A DNA stretch of 64,000 nt, from assembly GCA_900163555.1 (NCBI GenBank), contig FUHX01000067.1:1-64000 (forward strand). Reading direction: 5' to 3'. The DNA comes from Actinomycetales bacterium JB111 (GTDB taxonomy: Bacteria; Actinomycetota; Actinomycetes; Actinomycetales; Actinomycetaceae). Below the pieces are notes generated by a model. That model was given only the letters and a program-made list of their open reading frames with translations. It was not told where the DNA came from and ran no database searches. Below are positions 56,165 through 64,000 of this stretch, piece by piece (the first letter of the stretch is position 1; the number at the start of each line of letters is the position of its first letter). The translations under genes and the position numbers were made by a program.

Positions 56165-57801
56165 GTGAACTCCTTGAGCTCACCGGCGCGGAGGCGCAGG
56201 CCGGTGCCGGGCTCGACACCCAGGTCGGCGAGGGCGTCAAGGTAGGGACGGGAGATGTCGTGCACGGCGCGCTCCGCGACGTCGACGAGTGCGTTCGTCG
56301 CGTCCGACAGCAGGCGTGCGGCGTCGCCCCGCAGCATGCCACGGACCGCGGCGGCCGGGCCGGCCAGTCCGGCGCCGCCCGCGCCGACGAGGGCGGCCAC
56401 GCCGTCGGCGCCCAGCGCCTCGGCGGCCGCACGGCCCTCCGGGGAGCTCAGCGCCCCCTCGACCGACGACTCCACCCGGGCGCGCCAGTCGCCGACGGCA
56501 CGGTCGGCGACGGCCTCCGGCCCGCGGGCACGGTGCGCGCGCTGGTCGGCGAGCGAGGCGGGGCCGCCTCCGGCCGCCCAGCGGCGGCCGATCTCGGCGT
56601 CTGCCTCGCGGACGGCGGAACGGATCGCCTCCCGGACCGGGCCGGTCACCTCCGCGAGCACGGCGAGCGCCGCCTCGCGGCGCTCCCGACGGCGCGCAGC
56701 GCGGCCGGGACGGATCCTCCCGGGGCGAGCGGCGACGTCGGACAGGGGGCCTCCGGTGGAGGCCAGGGCGAGCCACCGGGTGGTCGGCGAGCCGTCGGTG
56801 AGCGAGTGGGCTGCGAGCGCGCGGCGGAGGCGGGCGACCGGCTCTGCCGCGGCGGCGTCGACGAGCGCGGTGAGCTCCTCGAGACGGGAGACCTGGCGGT
56901 CCGCGGCGTCGGCAATGACGAGGAGGTCCTCGCGCAGCGCTGCCCACGTGGTGCGGGTGGCGTGCCGGCGGAGCGTCGACCCGGCGCGGGTCGAGGCGAT
57001 GAGCCGCAGCCAGGAGGAAAGTTCCGCGACCTGCTCGGGGGGCAGCGGTCCGGAGTGGGGACCGGCGTCCGGGACAACGAAGATCGGGGCGTCCGCGGCG
57101 CCGAGCGACTGGAGCCGGCGGGTCAGGTCGCGGTGGACGGCCGTGCGGGCGGAGTCCCCCGCGCGGTTGAGGACGACGCCGATCGTCACCCCGCGTTCGT
57201 GAGCCACGGTGAGCGCGGACCACGGCAGCTCGTCGCCGTAGCGGACCGGCGTGGTGACGAAGATCCACAGGTCCGCGGTCTCCACGAGGCGGGCGGAGAG
57301 CCGGCGGTTACGGGCGTCGACCGAGTCGAGGTCCGGGGCGTCGAGGACGGCGACCCCCCGCGGGACCGTGTCGATCGGGTGGATGCGCGCGAGGGAGCGG
57401 ATCGGGTTGTCGGCGAGCGAGGCGGCGTCGTCGGGGTGCACGGCGAGGACGGCCTCGCGGGTGGTCGGGCGCAGCACGCCTGCCCTGGAGATCTCGGAGC
57501 CGACGAGGGAGTTGATGAGCGTCGACTTGCCGGCGCCGGAGGAGCCTCCGAGGACGACGATGGCCGGCGCGTCGGCCTCCTCGAGCCGGGGCACGAGGCG
57601 GACCTCGAGCTCGGTGAGCACGCGGTCGCGGCGGGCGCGGGCCTCCTCGGCGCCGGGGATGTCCAGCGGCAACGCAAGGTCGGTGAGGTCGCTCAGGGTG
57701 TCGGAGACGACCGCGGTCCGCGGCAGCGCGTCGCCCGAAGCCCCAAAGGGCCGGCGGGCAGGACCGTCGCCGTTCGCGGGGCGGAAGGAGAAGGTCGGCA
57801 C
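56161..57801 (-). CDS. Dynamin-like GTPase A
   Basis: A 546-residue GTPase without clear membrane helices. The P-loop is GGSSGAGKST (about 92-101), G2/G3 LRPTTREAVLAVHP and VLDAPDLDSV, and G4 VLNRAGD. The long C-terminal half is Ala/Arg/Gly-rich and helical. It starts at GTG 57801: CACAAT lies exactly six bases upstream, so a leaderless transcript is likely and the longer frame beginning at 57879 is not needed. It forms a translationally coupled pair with the membrane-bound GTPase. Upstream is the second copy of the 71-bp repeat and a divergent ABC operon. Confidence 0.85.
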   Translation of the reverse strand: MPTFSFRPANGDGPARRPFGASGDALPRTAVVSDTLSDLTDLALPLDIPGAEEARARRDRVLTELEVRLVPRLEEADAPAIVVLGGSSGAGKSTLINSLVGSEISRAGVLRPTTREAVLAVHPDDAASLADNPIRSLARIHPIDTVPRGVAVLDAPDLDSVDARNRRLSARLVETADLWIFVTTPVRYGDELPWSALTVAHERGVTIGVVLNRAGDSARTAVHRDLTRRLQSLGAADAPIFVVPDAGPHSGPLPPEQVAELSSWLRLIASTRAGSTLRRHATRTTWAALREDLLVIADAADRQVSRLEELTALVDAAAAEPVARLRRALAAHSLTDGSPTTRWLALASTGGPLSDVAARPGRIRPGRAARRRERREAALAVLAEVTGPVREAIRSAVREADAEIGRRWAAGGGPASLADQRAHRARGPEAVADRAVGDWRARVESSVEGALSSPEGRAAAEALGADGVAALVGAGGAGLAGPAAAVRGMLRGDAARLLSDATNALVDVAERAVHDISRPYLDALADLGVEPGTGLRLRAGELKEFT

Positions 57802-57887
57802 CCCCCTATTGTGGCGGCCCCGGCCGCGGACCGGGTACCAGCCCGGCCCGGCGCGCCGCCGTCGGACCTGTTTCTCCACTTCTCCAC

Positions 57888-57958
57888 GCGAGGGAGGAAC
57901 GGAGGGCGCGACGTAGGAACTGCGAATTCCTCCCTCGCCCGCTCCCTTCCTACCTCAC
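57888..57958. repeat. 71-bp dispersed palindromic element, copy B
   Basis: This element aligns with 9952-10022 over its full length, with 62 of 71 identical. The outer arms are less perfect (three mispairs), but the inner stem keeps pairing: pairs 18/52 and 19/51 of the element are C-G in copy A and G-C in copy B. It lies between divergent dynamin-like and ABC operons. Confidence 0.8.
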
Positions 57959-58089
57959 AGGAGTCTGTGGGAGGGAGTGGGGCGGAGTCCTGACAACTCG
58001 CGGGCGGATGCAGGACAAATGTCAGAGACCGCGGCGCGGGGCTCCTCCTACGGTTGACGCGTCCCACCCAGACTCCGAGGAGAGTGACG

Positions 58090-59070
58090 ATGACGCAGAT
58101 CGACGAACGAGCCGGTGCACGCACCAAGCACGGGGGTGACGTTCTCTCGGTCGACCAGGTCGTGCGGACCTTCGGCGACTTCACCGCGGTGGACGGCGTG
58201 AGCTTCCGCATCGAGCAGGGCGAGACCTACGGGCTGCTCGGACCCAACGGCGCGGGCAAGACGACGACGATCTCGATGGTCGCGGGGCTCATCCCGGCAA
58301 CCTCGGGCACGATCACGGTCGTCGGGGAGCGCATCACGGCGTCCTCGATCGGTCCCAAGCGCCACATCGGCCTGGTCCCCCAGGACCTGGCGATCTACCC
58401 GGAGCTCAACGCGCGGGAGAACCTCAGCTACTTCGGCCGCCTGCAGGGCATGGACCGGTCCGACCTGAAGAGCCGCATCGACGAGATCCTCGAGCTCATC
58501 GGGCTCGCCGACCGCGCCAAGGAGCAGACGAAGAAGTACTCCGGCGGCATGAAGCGCCGGCTGAACATCGGCGTCGGCCTCCTGCACCGTCCGCAGCTCC
58601 TCATCCTCGACGAGCCGACCGTCGGCGTGGACCCGCAGTCCCGCAACTCGATCCTCGAGTCCGTCGAGCGACTGTCCACCGAGGGCATGGCCGTCCTGTA
58701 CACGACCCACTACATGGAGGAGGCCGAGCGCCTCTGCGACCGGATCGGCATCATCGACTCCGGGAAGATCCAGGCGGAGGGGACCCAGGACGAGCTCATC
58801 CGGATCGTCGGTGGCGTGGACAAGATCCTGCTGCGCGGCTCGGGCGACCTGGACGCCGCGGCCACCGCGCTGGGCGGCATCGAGGCCGTCACCCAGGTGG
58901 AGGTCGAGCGGCGCGAGCTGCGCCTCGACGTGAAGGACGCCCCGACGACGGTCGCCGAGGTCGTCACGACGGCCACCTCCGCAGGGGTGAGCCTTGCGGA
59001 CGTGGAGATCACGCGACCGGACCTGGAGTCCGTGTTCCTGCACCTCACGGGGAAGGCCCTGAGGGACTGA
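58090..59070 (+). CDS. ABC transporter ATP-binding protein, DrrA/CcmA-like
   Basis: A 326-residue ATPase. Walker A GPNGAGKTTT at about 52-61, Q-loop in VPQDLAIYPELNARENLSYFGRLQG, signature SGGMKRR, Walker B LLILDEPTVGVDPQSR, and a C-terminal regulatory domain of about 80 residues typical of ABC-2 exporters. CGAGGAGAGTGACG before the ATG is a good ribosome-binding site. First gene of a three-gene ABC-2 operon; the intergene distance to the permease is one base. Possible substrates: drugs, lipids or polyketide-like molecules. Confidence 0.92.
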   Translation: MTQIDERAGARTKHGGDVLSVDQVVRTFGDFTAVDGVSFRIEQGETYGLLGPNGAGKTTTISMVAGLIPATSGTITVVGERITASSIGPKRHIGLVPQDLAIYPELNARENLSYFGRLQGMDRSDLKSRIDEILELIGLADRAKEQTKKYSGGMKRRLNIGVGLLHRPQLLILDEPTVGVDPQSRNSILESVERLSTEGMAVLYTTHYMEEAERLCDRIGIIDSGKIQAEGTQDELIRIVGGVDKILLRGSGDLDAAATALGGIEAVTQVEVERRELRLDVKDAPTTVAEVVTTATSAGVSLADVEITRPDLESVFLHLTGKALRD

Positions 59071-59071
59071 C

Positions 59072-60241
59072 ATGGGACACATGTGGACCATGGCGCAGTT
59101 CGACCTGCGCCAACGACTACGGGACAAGTCCGTCATCATCTTCGCGGTCATCGTGCCGCTGGCCCTGATGACGGTCCTCAACTTCGTCATCCCCTCCTCC
59201 GAGGACGACGTCGAGCTCGAGCCGATCACGATCGCCGCCACCGTGCCGGAGGGCGACGAGACGGCCGCAGGGCTCGTCTCCGCGCTCGGAGAGACCGAGG
59301 GTCTCGACATCACGGTGGACGAGGTCGACGCCGAGACCGCCCGCTCCCGGGCCGAGGACGGCACGGCCACGGTCGCGCTCATCGTCCCCGACGGGTTCGG
59401 GGACGCGGTCGCCTCCGGCGACCAGGCCGACGTCGCGGTCGTGGAGGGCGACGGCAGCGGGCTGGAGTCCGACATCGTCGTCTCGATCGTCACGAGCATC
59501 GTGCAGCGGATGGACGCCGGATCGGTGGCCGCACGGGCGGGCCTGCAGGTCGGCGTCGCGCCGGAGCAGATCGGCTCGGTCGTCCAGTCGGTCGTGACCG
59601 CCGAGCCCGCGGTCTCGCTGACCGAGGGCACCGTGTCCGTCGAGCAGCTGGACGCCTCCGGCTCGCTCGTGGCGGGCCAGGCCGGCCTGTTCCTCCTGTT
59701 CACGACCGGCTTCGGCGTGCTCGCGCTCGTCACCGAGCGGGAGCAGGGGACGCTCGCGCGGCTGCGGTCCATGCCGATGCCCACCTGGCAGATCTCGGGC
59801 GCGAAGGTGCTCGTCAGCGCAATCCTCGGCTTCGTCGCCACGGCGATCCTGCTCACCGTCGGTGGCCTGCTGTTCGGGGTGGACTTCGGCAACCCGGCGC
59901 TCATCGCCTGCCTGATCGCCGCCGTCGTGCTGGCCGCGACGTCTCTCGGCATGCTCATCATCCGCATCGCGCGGACCTCCGAGCAGGCGAGCATCGCCCA
60001 GACCATCTCCGCGATGGTGTTCGGCATCGCCGGCGGGGCGTTCTTCCCGATGGCCGTCTCCGGCATCGCGGGACGCATCCTCGACCTCAACCCGATCACC
60101 GCGTTCATCCGCGGGCTCGGGATCACCGCCGGGGGCGGGTCGCTCGGCGACATCGCCGTCCCGGTCGCCACGATGCTCGGGTTCGCGCTCGTCGTCGGGG
60201 CGATCTCCCGGCTCATCCCGGACAGGGGGACCGCACTGTGA
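59072..60241 (+). CDS. ABC-2 type permease 1
   Basis: A 389-residue permease. One N-terminal helix (about 22-42, SVIIFAVIVPLALMTVLNFVIP), a roughly 150-residue extracytoplasmic domain (TIAATVPEGDETAAG, GTATVALIVPDGFGDAV), then five or six helices in the C-terminal half (from FLLFTTGFGVLALVTEREQGTLARLRSMPMP on). This one-plus-five layout with an EREQGTL motif is the DrrB/YhfK-type ABC2_membrane_3 family. It overlaps the next permease by four bases. Confidence 0.9.
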   Translation: MGHMWTMAQFDLRQRLRDKSVIIFAVIVPLALMTVLNFVIPSSEDDVELEPITIAATVPEGDETAAGLVSALGETEGLDITVDEVDAETARSRAEDGTATVALIVPDGFGDAVASGDQADVAVVEGDGSGLESDIVVSIVTSIVQRMDAGSVAARAGLQVGVAPEQIGSVVQSVVTAEPAVSLTEGTVSVEQLDASGSLVAGQAGLFLLFTTGFGVLALVTEREQGTLARLRSMPMPTWQISGAKVLVSAILGFVATAILLTVGGLLFGVDFGNPALIACLIAAVVLAATSLGMLIIRIARTSEQASIAQTISAMVFGIAGGAFFPMAVSGIAGRILDLNPITAFIRGLGITAGGGSLGDIAVPVATMLGFALVVGAISRLIPDRGTAL

Positions 60242-61401
60242 GGGCCATCGTCACGATCGCGCGCACGGAGCTCCTCCGCTTCGTCCGCGACACCTCGAAC
60301 ATCTTCTTCGTCTTCATCTTCCCACTCATCCTCGTGGCCGTCCTCGGCCTGCAGTTCGGCGGCGGCGGAGGCGGCGGCAACGTCTCTCTGGCGGGCGCGG
60401 ACAGCGACCTGCGGGACGACACGGTCGCGGCCCTGGAGGCCCAGGACCTCGAGGTCACCGTCTCGGAAGCCGACTACGTCCGCAACCAGGTCGCTCGCGG
60501 CAGCAGCGACGTCGGGTTGTTCATCACCGACGACGAGGCCGCCGCCTACGACGACGGACAGGCCGTCTCGGTCGAGATGATCGCCAGCAGCTCGCAGAAC
60601 GGGCCCGCGGTCCAGCAGCGCGTGACCTCCGCGATCGAGGTCCTCTCCCTGGGCCGCGCGGAGGCGGACGCGCTCGTCGGTGCCGGGGCGGACGCGGGAG
60701 CGGTCCCGGACGCCCTCGATGCGGCCCGGCAGTCGGTGCCGGCCACCACCGTCACGGTGACCGACGTGGACGCGATCGCGCAAGAATTCTCCGGGGTCGG
60801 CCAGTTCGAGGTCGGCGCCGCGTCCCAGCTGCTGCTGTTCGTCTTCCTCACCTCGCTCGCGAACTCGAGCTCGCTCATCGCGGCGAGGCGCGAGGGCGTG
60901 ACGGCCCGGTCGATGGCCGCGCCGATCGGCTCCGCGCAGATGATGGCCGGCCTCTCGCTCGGTCGCTGGGTGATCGCCCTGTTCCAGGGCGTGTACATCA
61001 TGGTGGCGAGCTCTCTGCTGTTCTCGGTCGGCTGGGGCAACATCTGGCTCTCGGCGCTCGTGCTCGCCGTGTTCGCGCTCGTCGCGGCAGGCGTGGGGAT
61101 GCTCCTCGGCGCGCTGCTCGACAACGAGGGCGCCGCGGTGGGCGTCGGGGTCGGCCTCGGCCTCGTGCTCGCCGGCATCGGCGGCGGCATGGCGCCGCTG
61201 GAGATCTTCTCCGACACCATGCGGCAGATCGCCCACGTCACGCCGCACGCCTGGGCCTACGACGCCTTCGCCTCGATCGTGCGGCACGACGGCACGCTGA
61301 CCGACATCCTGCCGATGCTCGGGGTGCTCGCCGCCTTCGCGGTGGTCGCCCTCGCGCTCGGCACCTGGGCGCTCAGGCGCAGCATGCTGCGGGCGATGTA
61401 G
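60238..61401 (+). CDS. ABC-2 type permease 2
   Basis: A 387-residue permease with the same layout as permease 1: an N-terminal helix (NIFFVFIFPLILVAVLGLQF), an extracytoplasmic domain (residues about 45-195), then a helical half with LTSLANSSSLIAARREGVTARSMAAPIG, five to six helices, and HVTPHAWAYDAFASIVRHDGTLTDILPML. It starts at a GTG inside the end of permease 1 (GTGA overlap). The two permeases form a heterodimer. Predicted to work with the upstream ATPase. A possible terminator follows. Confidence 0.9.
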   Translation: MRAIVTIARTELLRFVRDTSNIFFVFIFPLILVAVLGLQFGGGGGGGNVSLAGADSDLRDDTVAALEAQDLEVTVSEADYVRNQVARGSSDVGLFITDDEAAAYDDGQAVSVEMIASSSQNGPAVQQRVTSAIEVLSLGRAEADALVGAGADAGAVPDALDAARQSVPATTVTVTDVDAIAQEFSGVGQFEVGAASQLLLFVFLTSLANSSSLIAARREGVTARSMAAPIGSAQMMAGLSLGRWVIALFQGVYIMVASSLLFSVGWGNIWLSALVLAVFALVAAGVGMLLGALLDNEGAAVGVGVGLGLVLAGIGGGMAPLEIFSDTMRQIAHVTPHAWAYDAFASIVRHDGTLTDILPMLGVLAAFAVVALALGTWALRRSMLRAM

Positions 61402-61457
61402 TCGGTACGCGGCCGGTCGCTTCGGTGGCCGGCGCGCGGCCGGCAGGTGGACGCCGA

Positions 61458-61503
61458 CACGGGCGGCGAGGTGGGGCCAGGTCAGCTCCCCTCGCCGCCC
61501 GTG
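61458..61503. terminator. Hairpin between the ABC-2 operon and the GNAT gene
   Basis: A 13-bp perfect stem CACGGGCGGCGAG/CTCGCCGCCCGTG (61458-61470 with 61491-61503) with a 20-nt loop that can pair further, between convergent genes. Confidence 0.6.
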
Positions 61504-61541
61504 GTGCGTTCGCTCCCTAGTGCGTTCACTCCTGGGCGGCC

Positions 61542-61596
61542 GGCCCGCGGGACCCGGGCCCGCGGGACCCCGGCCCGCGGGACCCCGGCCCGCCGG
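61542..61596. repeat. 15-bp tandem repeat
   Basis: Three full copies of GGCCCGCGGGACCCC (the first has one change) plus a partial copy. Each unit carries the palindrome GGCCCGCGGG-like core. Intergenic, convergent region, so it may stall transcription or simply be variable DNA. Confidence 0.7.
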
Positions 61597-61639
61597 GGCG
61601 AGGACCGAGGTCGGGACCCGATGTCAGGGCCCGGCGCGG

Positions 61640-62548
61640 TCAGGGTCGGTAGGGCCGGGTGGCAGCGGCGACGGCGAAGCCGGCGCCGGCGAAGAACTCG
61701 CGGGACCCGGAGCGGTTCTCGTCGACGGACAGGGTCATGCGCGGCCGACCGAATCCGCGCTGCACTCCGTCGAGGAGACGGCGGCCCGCGCCCGTCCGGC
61801 GCACGTCCTGCCGCACGGCGAGGAAGTCGAGGTAGACGGCGTCGTCGCCCTGCGTCCGCGCCGTCGCATAGCCGACGACGTCGCCGTCCGCGGCGAGCAC
61901 GACGGTCCTGTAGCTCCCGTCCTCGGCGACCAGCTCCTCGGCACGCGCGTACGTGTCGGGGAACTCGGCGTCGTGGAGGGCGCGGATCGCGGGCAGGTCG
62001 GCGGGAGCCGCCCACCGGAGGTCGGGGCCGAGAGGCGAGTCGGTCGCATCGGGCGCGCCTGTCTCCCCGGGAGCGTCGGCCGCCCTGGGCGCACCAGTCG
62101 CCTCAAGAGCGTCGGCCGCCGCCGTCGTACGGGCGTACTCGTACGTCACCGCCCCGGGCCGCCACCCGCACTCCTCCGCGAGCCAAGCCATCCCCGGGTG
62201 GTCGACCGACGCGAACAGCTCGTGTCCGGCCACCGGCGCCTGCTCCGCCACCGCGCCCAGGAGGCCGGGAGCCTCCTCGCGCCAGTGGGTCTCCTCCACC
62301 CAGGGGCCGTAGATCCACGAGCGATCCATGTCCTCGTCCCACTCGACGGCGGCCGCGCCGACCACCCGGCTGTCCACGACGGACACGCGGACCGTCTGGA
62401 GCCAGTGCTGGTCCAGGCTCTCGAGGTCGTCCTGGATGTCGGAGCGCTCCGTGCCGAGGTACGCGCAGGCGGTCCGCGGAGACTGCTGGTGCCGCACGAC
62501 GAGGTCCAGCACCGCGGCAGGGTCGATGTCCTGAGAGGTGACGATCAT
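61640..62548 (-). CDS. GNAT acetyltransferase, two-domain
   Basis: A 302-residue protein of two GNAT-like halves. The N-terminal half (about 1-140, RTACAYLGTERSDIQDDLESLDQHWLQTVRVSVVD to MAWLAEECGWRPG) is degenerate. A linker of Ala/Gly/Asp/Pro follows. The C-terminal half (about 175-295) has the acetyl-CoA loop VRQDVRRTGAGRRLLDGV and VDENRSGSREFFAGAGF. It may acetylate small molecules or proteins. GAGCAT-N6-ATG precedes the start at 62548. The 92-nt promoter gap to the HAD gene contains a 9-bp inverted repeat. Confidence 0.8.
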   Translation of the reverse strand: MIVTSQDIDPAAVLDLVVRHQQSPRTACAYLGTERSDIQDDLESLDQHWLQTVRVSVVDSRVVGAAAVEWDEDMDRSWIYGPWVEETHWREEAPGLLGAVAEQAPVAGHELFASVDHPGMAWLAEECGWRPGAVTYEYARTTAAADALEATGAPRAADAPGETGAPDATDSPLGPDLRWAAPADLPAIRALHDAEFPDTYARAEELVAEDGSYRTVVLAADGDVVGYATARTQGDDAVYLDFLAVRQDVRRTGAGRRLLDGVQRGFGRPRMTLSVDENRSGSREFFAGAGFAVAAATRPYRP

Positions 62549-62651
62549 GGCGTCATGCTCGGGCGGGTACCGAGCCGGGTCAACAGGTTTTCCCGTCGGT
62601 GACCCGCCCCCATCTGTGAGGTAGTCGCCGGCCCACGACGACGACTATCAC

Positions 62652-62690
62652 CCAATCGGACAGGTTCCGTTCCGATTGGCTTGGGACAAT
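62652..62690 (+). promoter_or_regulatory. Promoter of the HAD gene with flanking inverted repeat
   Basis: CCAATCGGA (62652-62660) and its exact complement TCCGATTGG (62671-62679) surround the presumed -35 region. GACAAT (62685-62690) is the -10 box, six bases before GTG 62697. It is a candidate operator for an unknown regulator. Confidence 0.45.
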
Positions 62691-62696
62691 GGAGCC

Positions 62697-63575
62697 GTGA
62701 CCCCCACTGCCTCCTCCGACAGCCTGCCTGCCCTCGACACGTCCTCGCTCGACCTTCCGCCGGTCGAGGAGGCGCGCCGTCTGCGCTTCGTCGCGCTCGA
62801 CATGGACGGCACCCTCGCCCGGTCCGACCACTCCGTGGCGCCGGAGTTCTGGCCGGTCGCCCGGGAGCTGCTCGACCGCGGCATCGTGCTGTGCGCGGCG
62901 TCGGGCCGCCAGCGCAACGCGATCGTGGCGACGATGGAGCCGGTCGTCGACCGCATCATGATCCTGTCCGAGAACGGCGCCGCGGTCTGGGACGGCGAGA
63001 ACGTCGTCCGCGCCGAGGCCGTCGACGCCTCCGTCCTGGCCGCGGTCACCGAGACCGTCCGCGAGCTCCGCGCCGCGGGACACAACGTCGGCCTGCTCGC
63101 CGCGACGCCGCACCAGGCGTACGTCGAGAGCACGGACGAGCTGTTCCTCGAGTTCGTCACCCGCTACAACCCGAACGTGGCGGAGACCGACGACCTCACG
63201 GCCCTCCCCCACGACGTCGTGAAGATCGCCGTCTGGTCCGAGCGGCCCGCCACGGAGGTCACGTACCCGGCGATCGCCGCCCTCGGACTCGAGGCGGATA
63301 CGGTCCGCTCGGCCGAGAACTGGATCGACGTCATGCGCACCGGTACGTCCAAGGGCGCCTCGCTGCGCCGGGTGATCAGCGATCTCGGCATCGCGCCCGA
63401 GGAGTGCGCCGCGTTCGGCGACCACCACAACGACCTGACGATGCTCCAGTCCGTCGGCATGTCCTTCGCGATCGGCAACGCCGAGCCGGAGGTCAAGGAC
63501 GTCGCGCGGTTCGTCGCCCCGACCAACGACGAGAACGGTGTGGCGCGGGTGCTCCGCGCGCTCCTCGACGCCTGA
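62697..63575 (+). CDS. Cof-type HAD-IIB phosphatase
   Basis: A 292-residue haloacid-dehalogenase hydrolase of the Cof/YbiV type, which dephosphorylates sugar phosphates or flavin precursors. Motif I is ALDMDGTLARSDH (about 34-46), motif II ASGRQ, motif III Lys in GTSKGASLRR, motif IV GDHHNDLTML, and the cap is type C2. A roughly 25-residue N-terminal extension precedes motif I. GTG 62697 is chosen because GACAAT lies six bases upstream. Convergent with the LacI-family gene. Confidence 0.9.
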   Translation: MTPTASSDSLPALDTSSLDLPPVEEARRLRFVALDMDGTLARSDHSVAPEFWPVARELLDRGIVLCAASGRQRNAIVATMEPVVDRIMILSENGAAVWDGENVVRAEAVDASVLAAVTETVRELRAAGHNVGLLAATPHQAYVESTDELFLEFVTRYNPNVAETDDLTALPHDVVKIAVWSERPATEVTYPAIAALGLEADTVRSAENWIDVMRTGTSKGASLRRVISDLGIAPEECAAFGDHHNDLTMLQSVGMSFAIGNAEPEVKDVARFVAPTNDENGVARVLRALLDA

Positions 63576-63653
63576 GGTCGTTCGGGCAACCACTCCCGCG
63601 CCGGCCCGTCGCACGAGCCCGCCCGCAGTCCCGCCGCGCGAACGGCCCGCTGA

Positions 63654-64000
63654 TCAGGCCGACGAGCCGGAGCCGAGGGTCGACGCGCGCTCGACGAGCG
63701 TCGGATCGAACGTCACCGACCCGGACTCCTCGCCGTCGATGGTGCGGATCATGAGGTCGGCAGCGGCCCGGCCCATCTCGTGCATCGGCGACCGCACGGT
63801 CGTCAGCGGCACGGGGAGGTAGGCCGCGAGAGAGGTGTCGTTGTATCCGGCGATCGCGATGTCGTCGCCGATCACGAGGCCCCGGGAGCGCGCGGCCCCC
63901 ATGGCGCCGATCGCGGTGAAGTCGTTGACGGCGAACACGGCGGTCGGCGCGCTGCCCGATCCCAGGAGGGCGCTCATCGCCTTCTCGCCGGCGGCGGCGT
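63654..64000 (-). CDS. LacI-family transcriptional regulator, C-terminal part (runs off the right edge)
   Basis: About 115 residues of the effector-binding domain. FAVNDFTAIGAMGAARSRGLVIGDDIAIAGYNDTSLAAYLPVPLTTVRSPMHEMGRAAADLM is the hallmark of the periplasmic-binding-like domain near the C-terminus of LacI/GalR repressors. The frame stays open to position 64000, so the DNA-binding domain is outside the window. The sugar target is not visible. Confidence 0.9.
   Translation of the reverse strand, partial: AAAGEKAMSALLGSGSAPTAVFAVNDFTAIGAMGAARSRGLVIGDDIAIAGYNDTSLAAYLPVPLTTVRSPMHEMGRAAADLMIRTIDGEESGSVTFDPTLVERASTLGSGSSA

Noticed and set aside
58048-61287. Long antisense open frame across the ABC-2 operon
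   Set aside because: A shadow of the three coupled transporter genes; its translation shows no recognisable motif.

Overview
The window is chromosomal DNA of a very GC-rich actinobacterium (roughly 70-75% G+C by eye), most likely a member of Micrococcales near Cellulomonadaceae, Promicromonosporaceae or Bogoriellaceae. This rests on gene content: the clpX/clpP2/clpP1/tig block, a group II truncated globin, a mycothiol-type DsbA protein, an archaeal-like ValRS, a full-length EttA, and many genes whose -10 box sits exactly six bases before the start codon, as in leaderless actinobacterial mRNAs. The genus cannot be settled from sequence alone.

Layout. 1-2.7 kb: the 5' part of a NarL-type histidine kinase diverging from a MacB/FtsX-type ABC exporter. 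2.8-4.5 kb: two tandem PepSY-like lipoproteins, with a third copy at 15.8 kb. 4.5-9.9 kb: SDR, proC, ribokinase, and a multidrug-type ABC exporter divergent from a MarR regulator. 10-15.7 kb: a MauE/thioredoxin-like membrane protein, valS and a long-chain acyl-CoA synthetase. 16.6-22.4 kb: a Q/P-tailed membrane protein, chorismate mutase, clpX, clpP2-clpP1 and tig. 22.5-36.8 kb: an accessory block holding a Cys-rich DUF1540 protein, tRNA-Pro and tRNA-Gly, manA, rpmF, yigZ, a ytrA-type GntR with a DUF1648 protein, cysK-cysE behind a cysteine-codon leader peptide, a split transketolase plus ascorbate-type PTS EIIABC under a GntR/HutC repressor, and ptsI. 36.9-43.3 kb: nei, an alkyltransferase-like gene, a small membrane protein, rpiB, an M13 peptidase and two DcrB/LpqN-like lipoproteins. 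43.5-54.5 kb: a third such lipoprotein, dsbA, pepN, malQ, glbO, tesB, a 4HBT thioesterase, ettA and an ssb paralogue. 54.7-61.4 kb: a pair of dynamin-like GTPases and an ABC-2 exporter operon. 61.6-64 kb: a GNAT protein, a Cof-type HAD phosphatase and the 3' part of a LacI-family regulator.

How it fits together. The core order valS, clpX, clpP2, clpP1, tig, nei, rpiB, dsbA, pepN, glbO, ettA, ssb matches the order I recall from Mycobacterium (Rv2448c to Rv2478c). This makes the roughly 14 kb between tig and nei stand out as an accessory insertion. Inside it, the PTS operon has visibly lower G+C than its surroundings and is bounded on both sides by terminator hairpins with the same stem. It encodes import with phosphorylation, followed directly by a transketolase, with no kinase or isomerase.

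The most interesting non-coding signals are: (1) a 71-bp intergenic element at 10.0 kb and 57.9 kb whose inner stem shows two compensatory base-pair changes; (2) a 23-codon leader peptide with two Cys codons before cysK; (3) a GGGGTACCCC palindrome at the same place before two PepSY lipoprotein genes; (4) an IdeR/DtxR-like box before the DUF1540 gene; (5) an operator filling the exact 17-bp promoter spacer of the ytrA-type gene; and (6) the recurrent leaderless promoter geometry.
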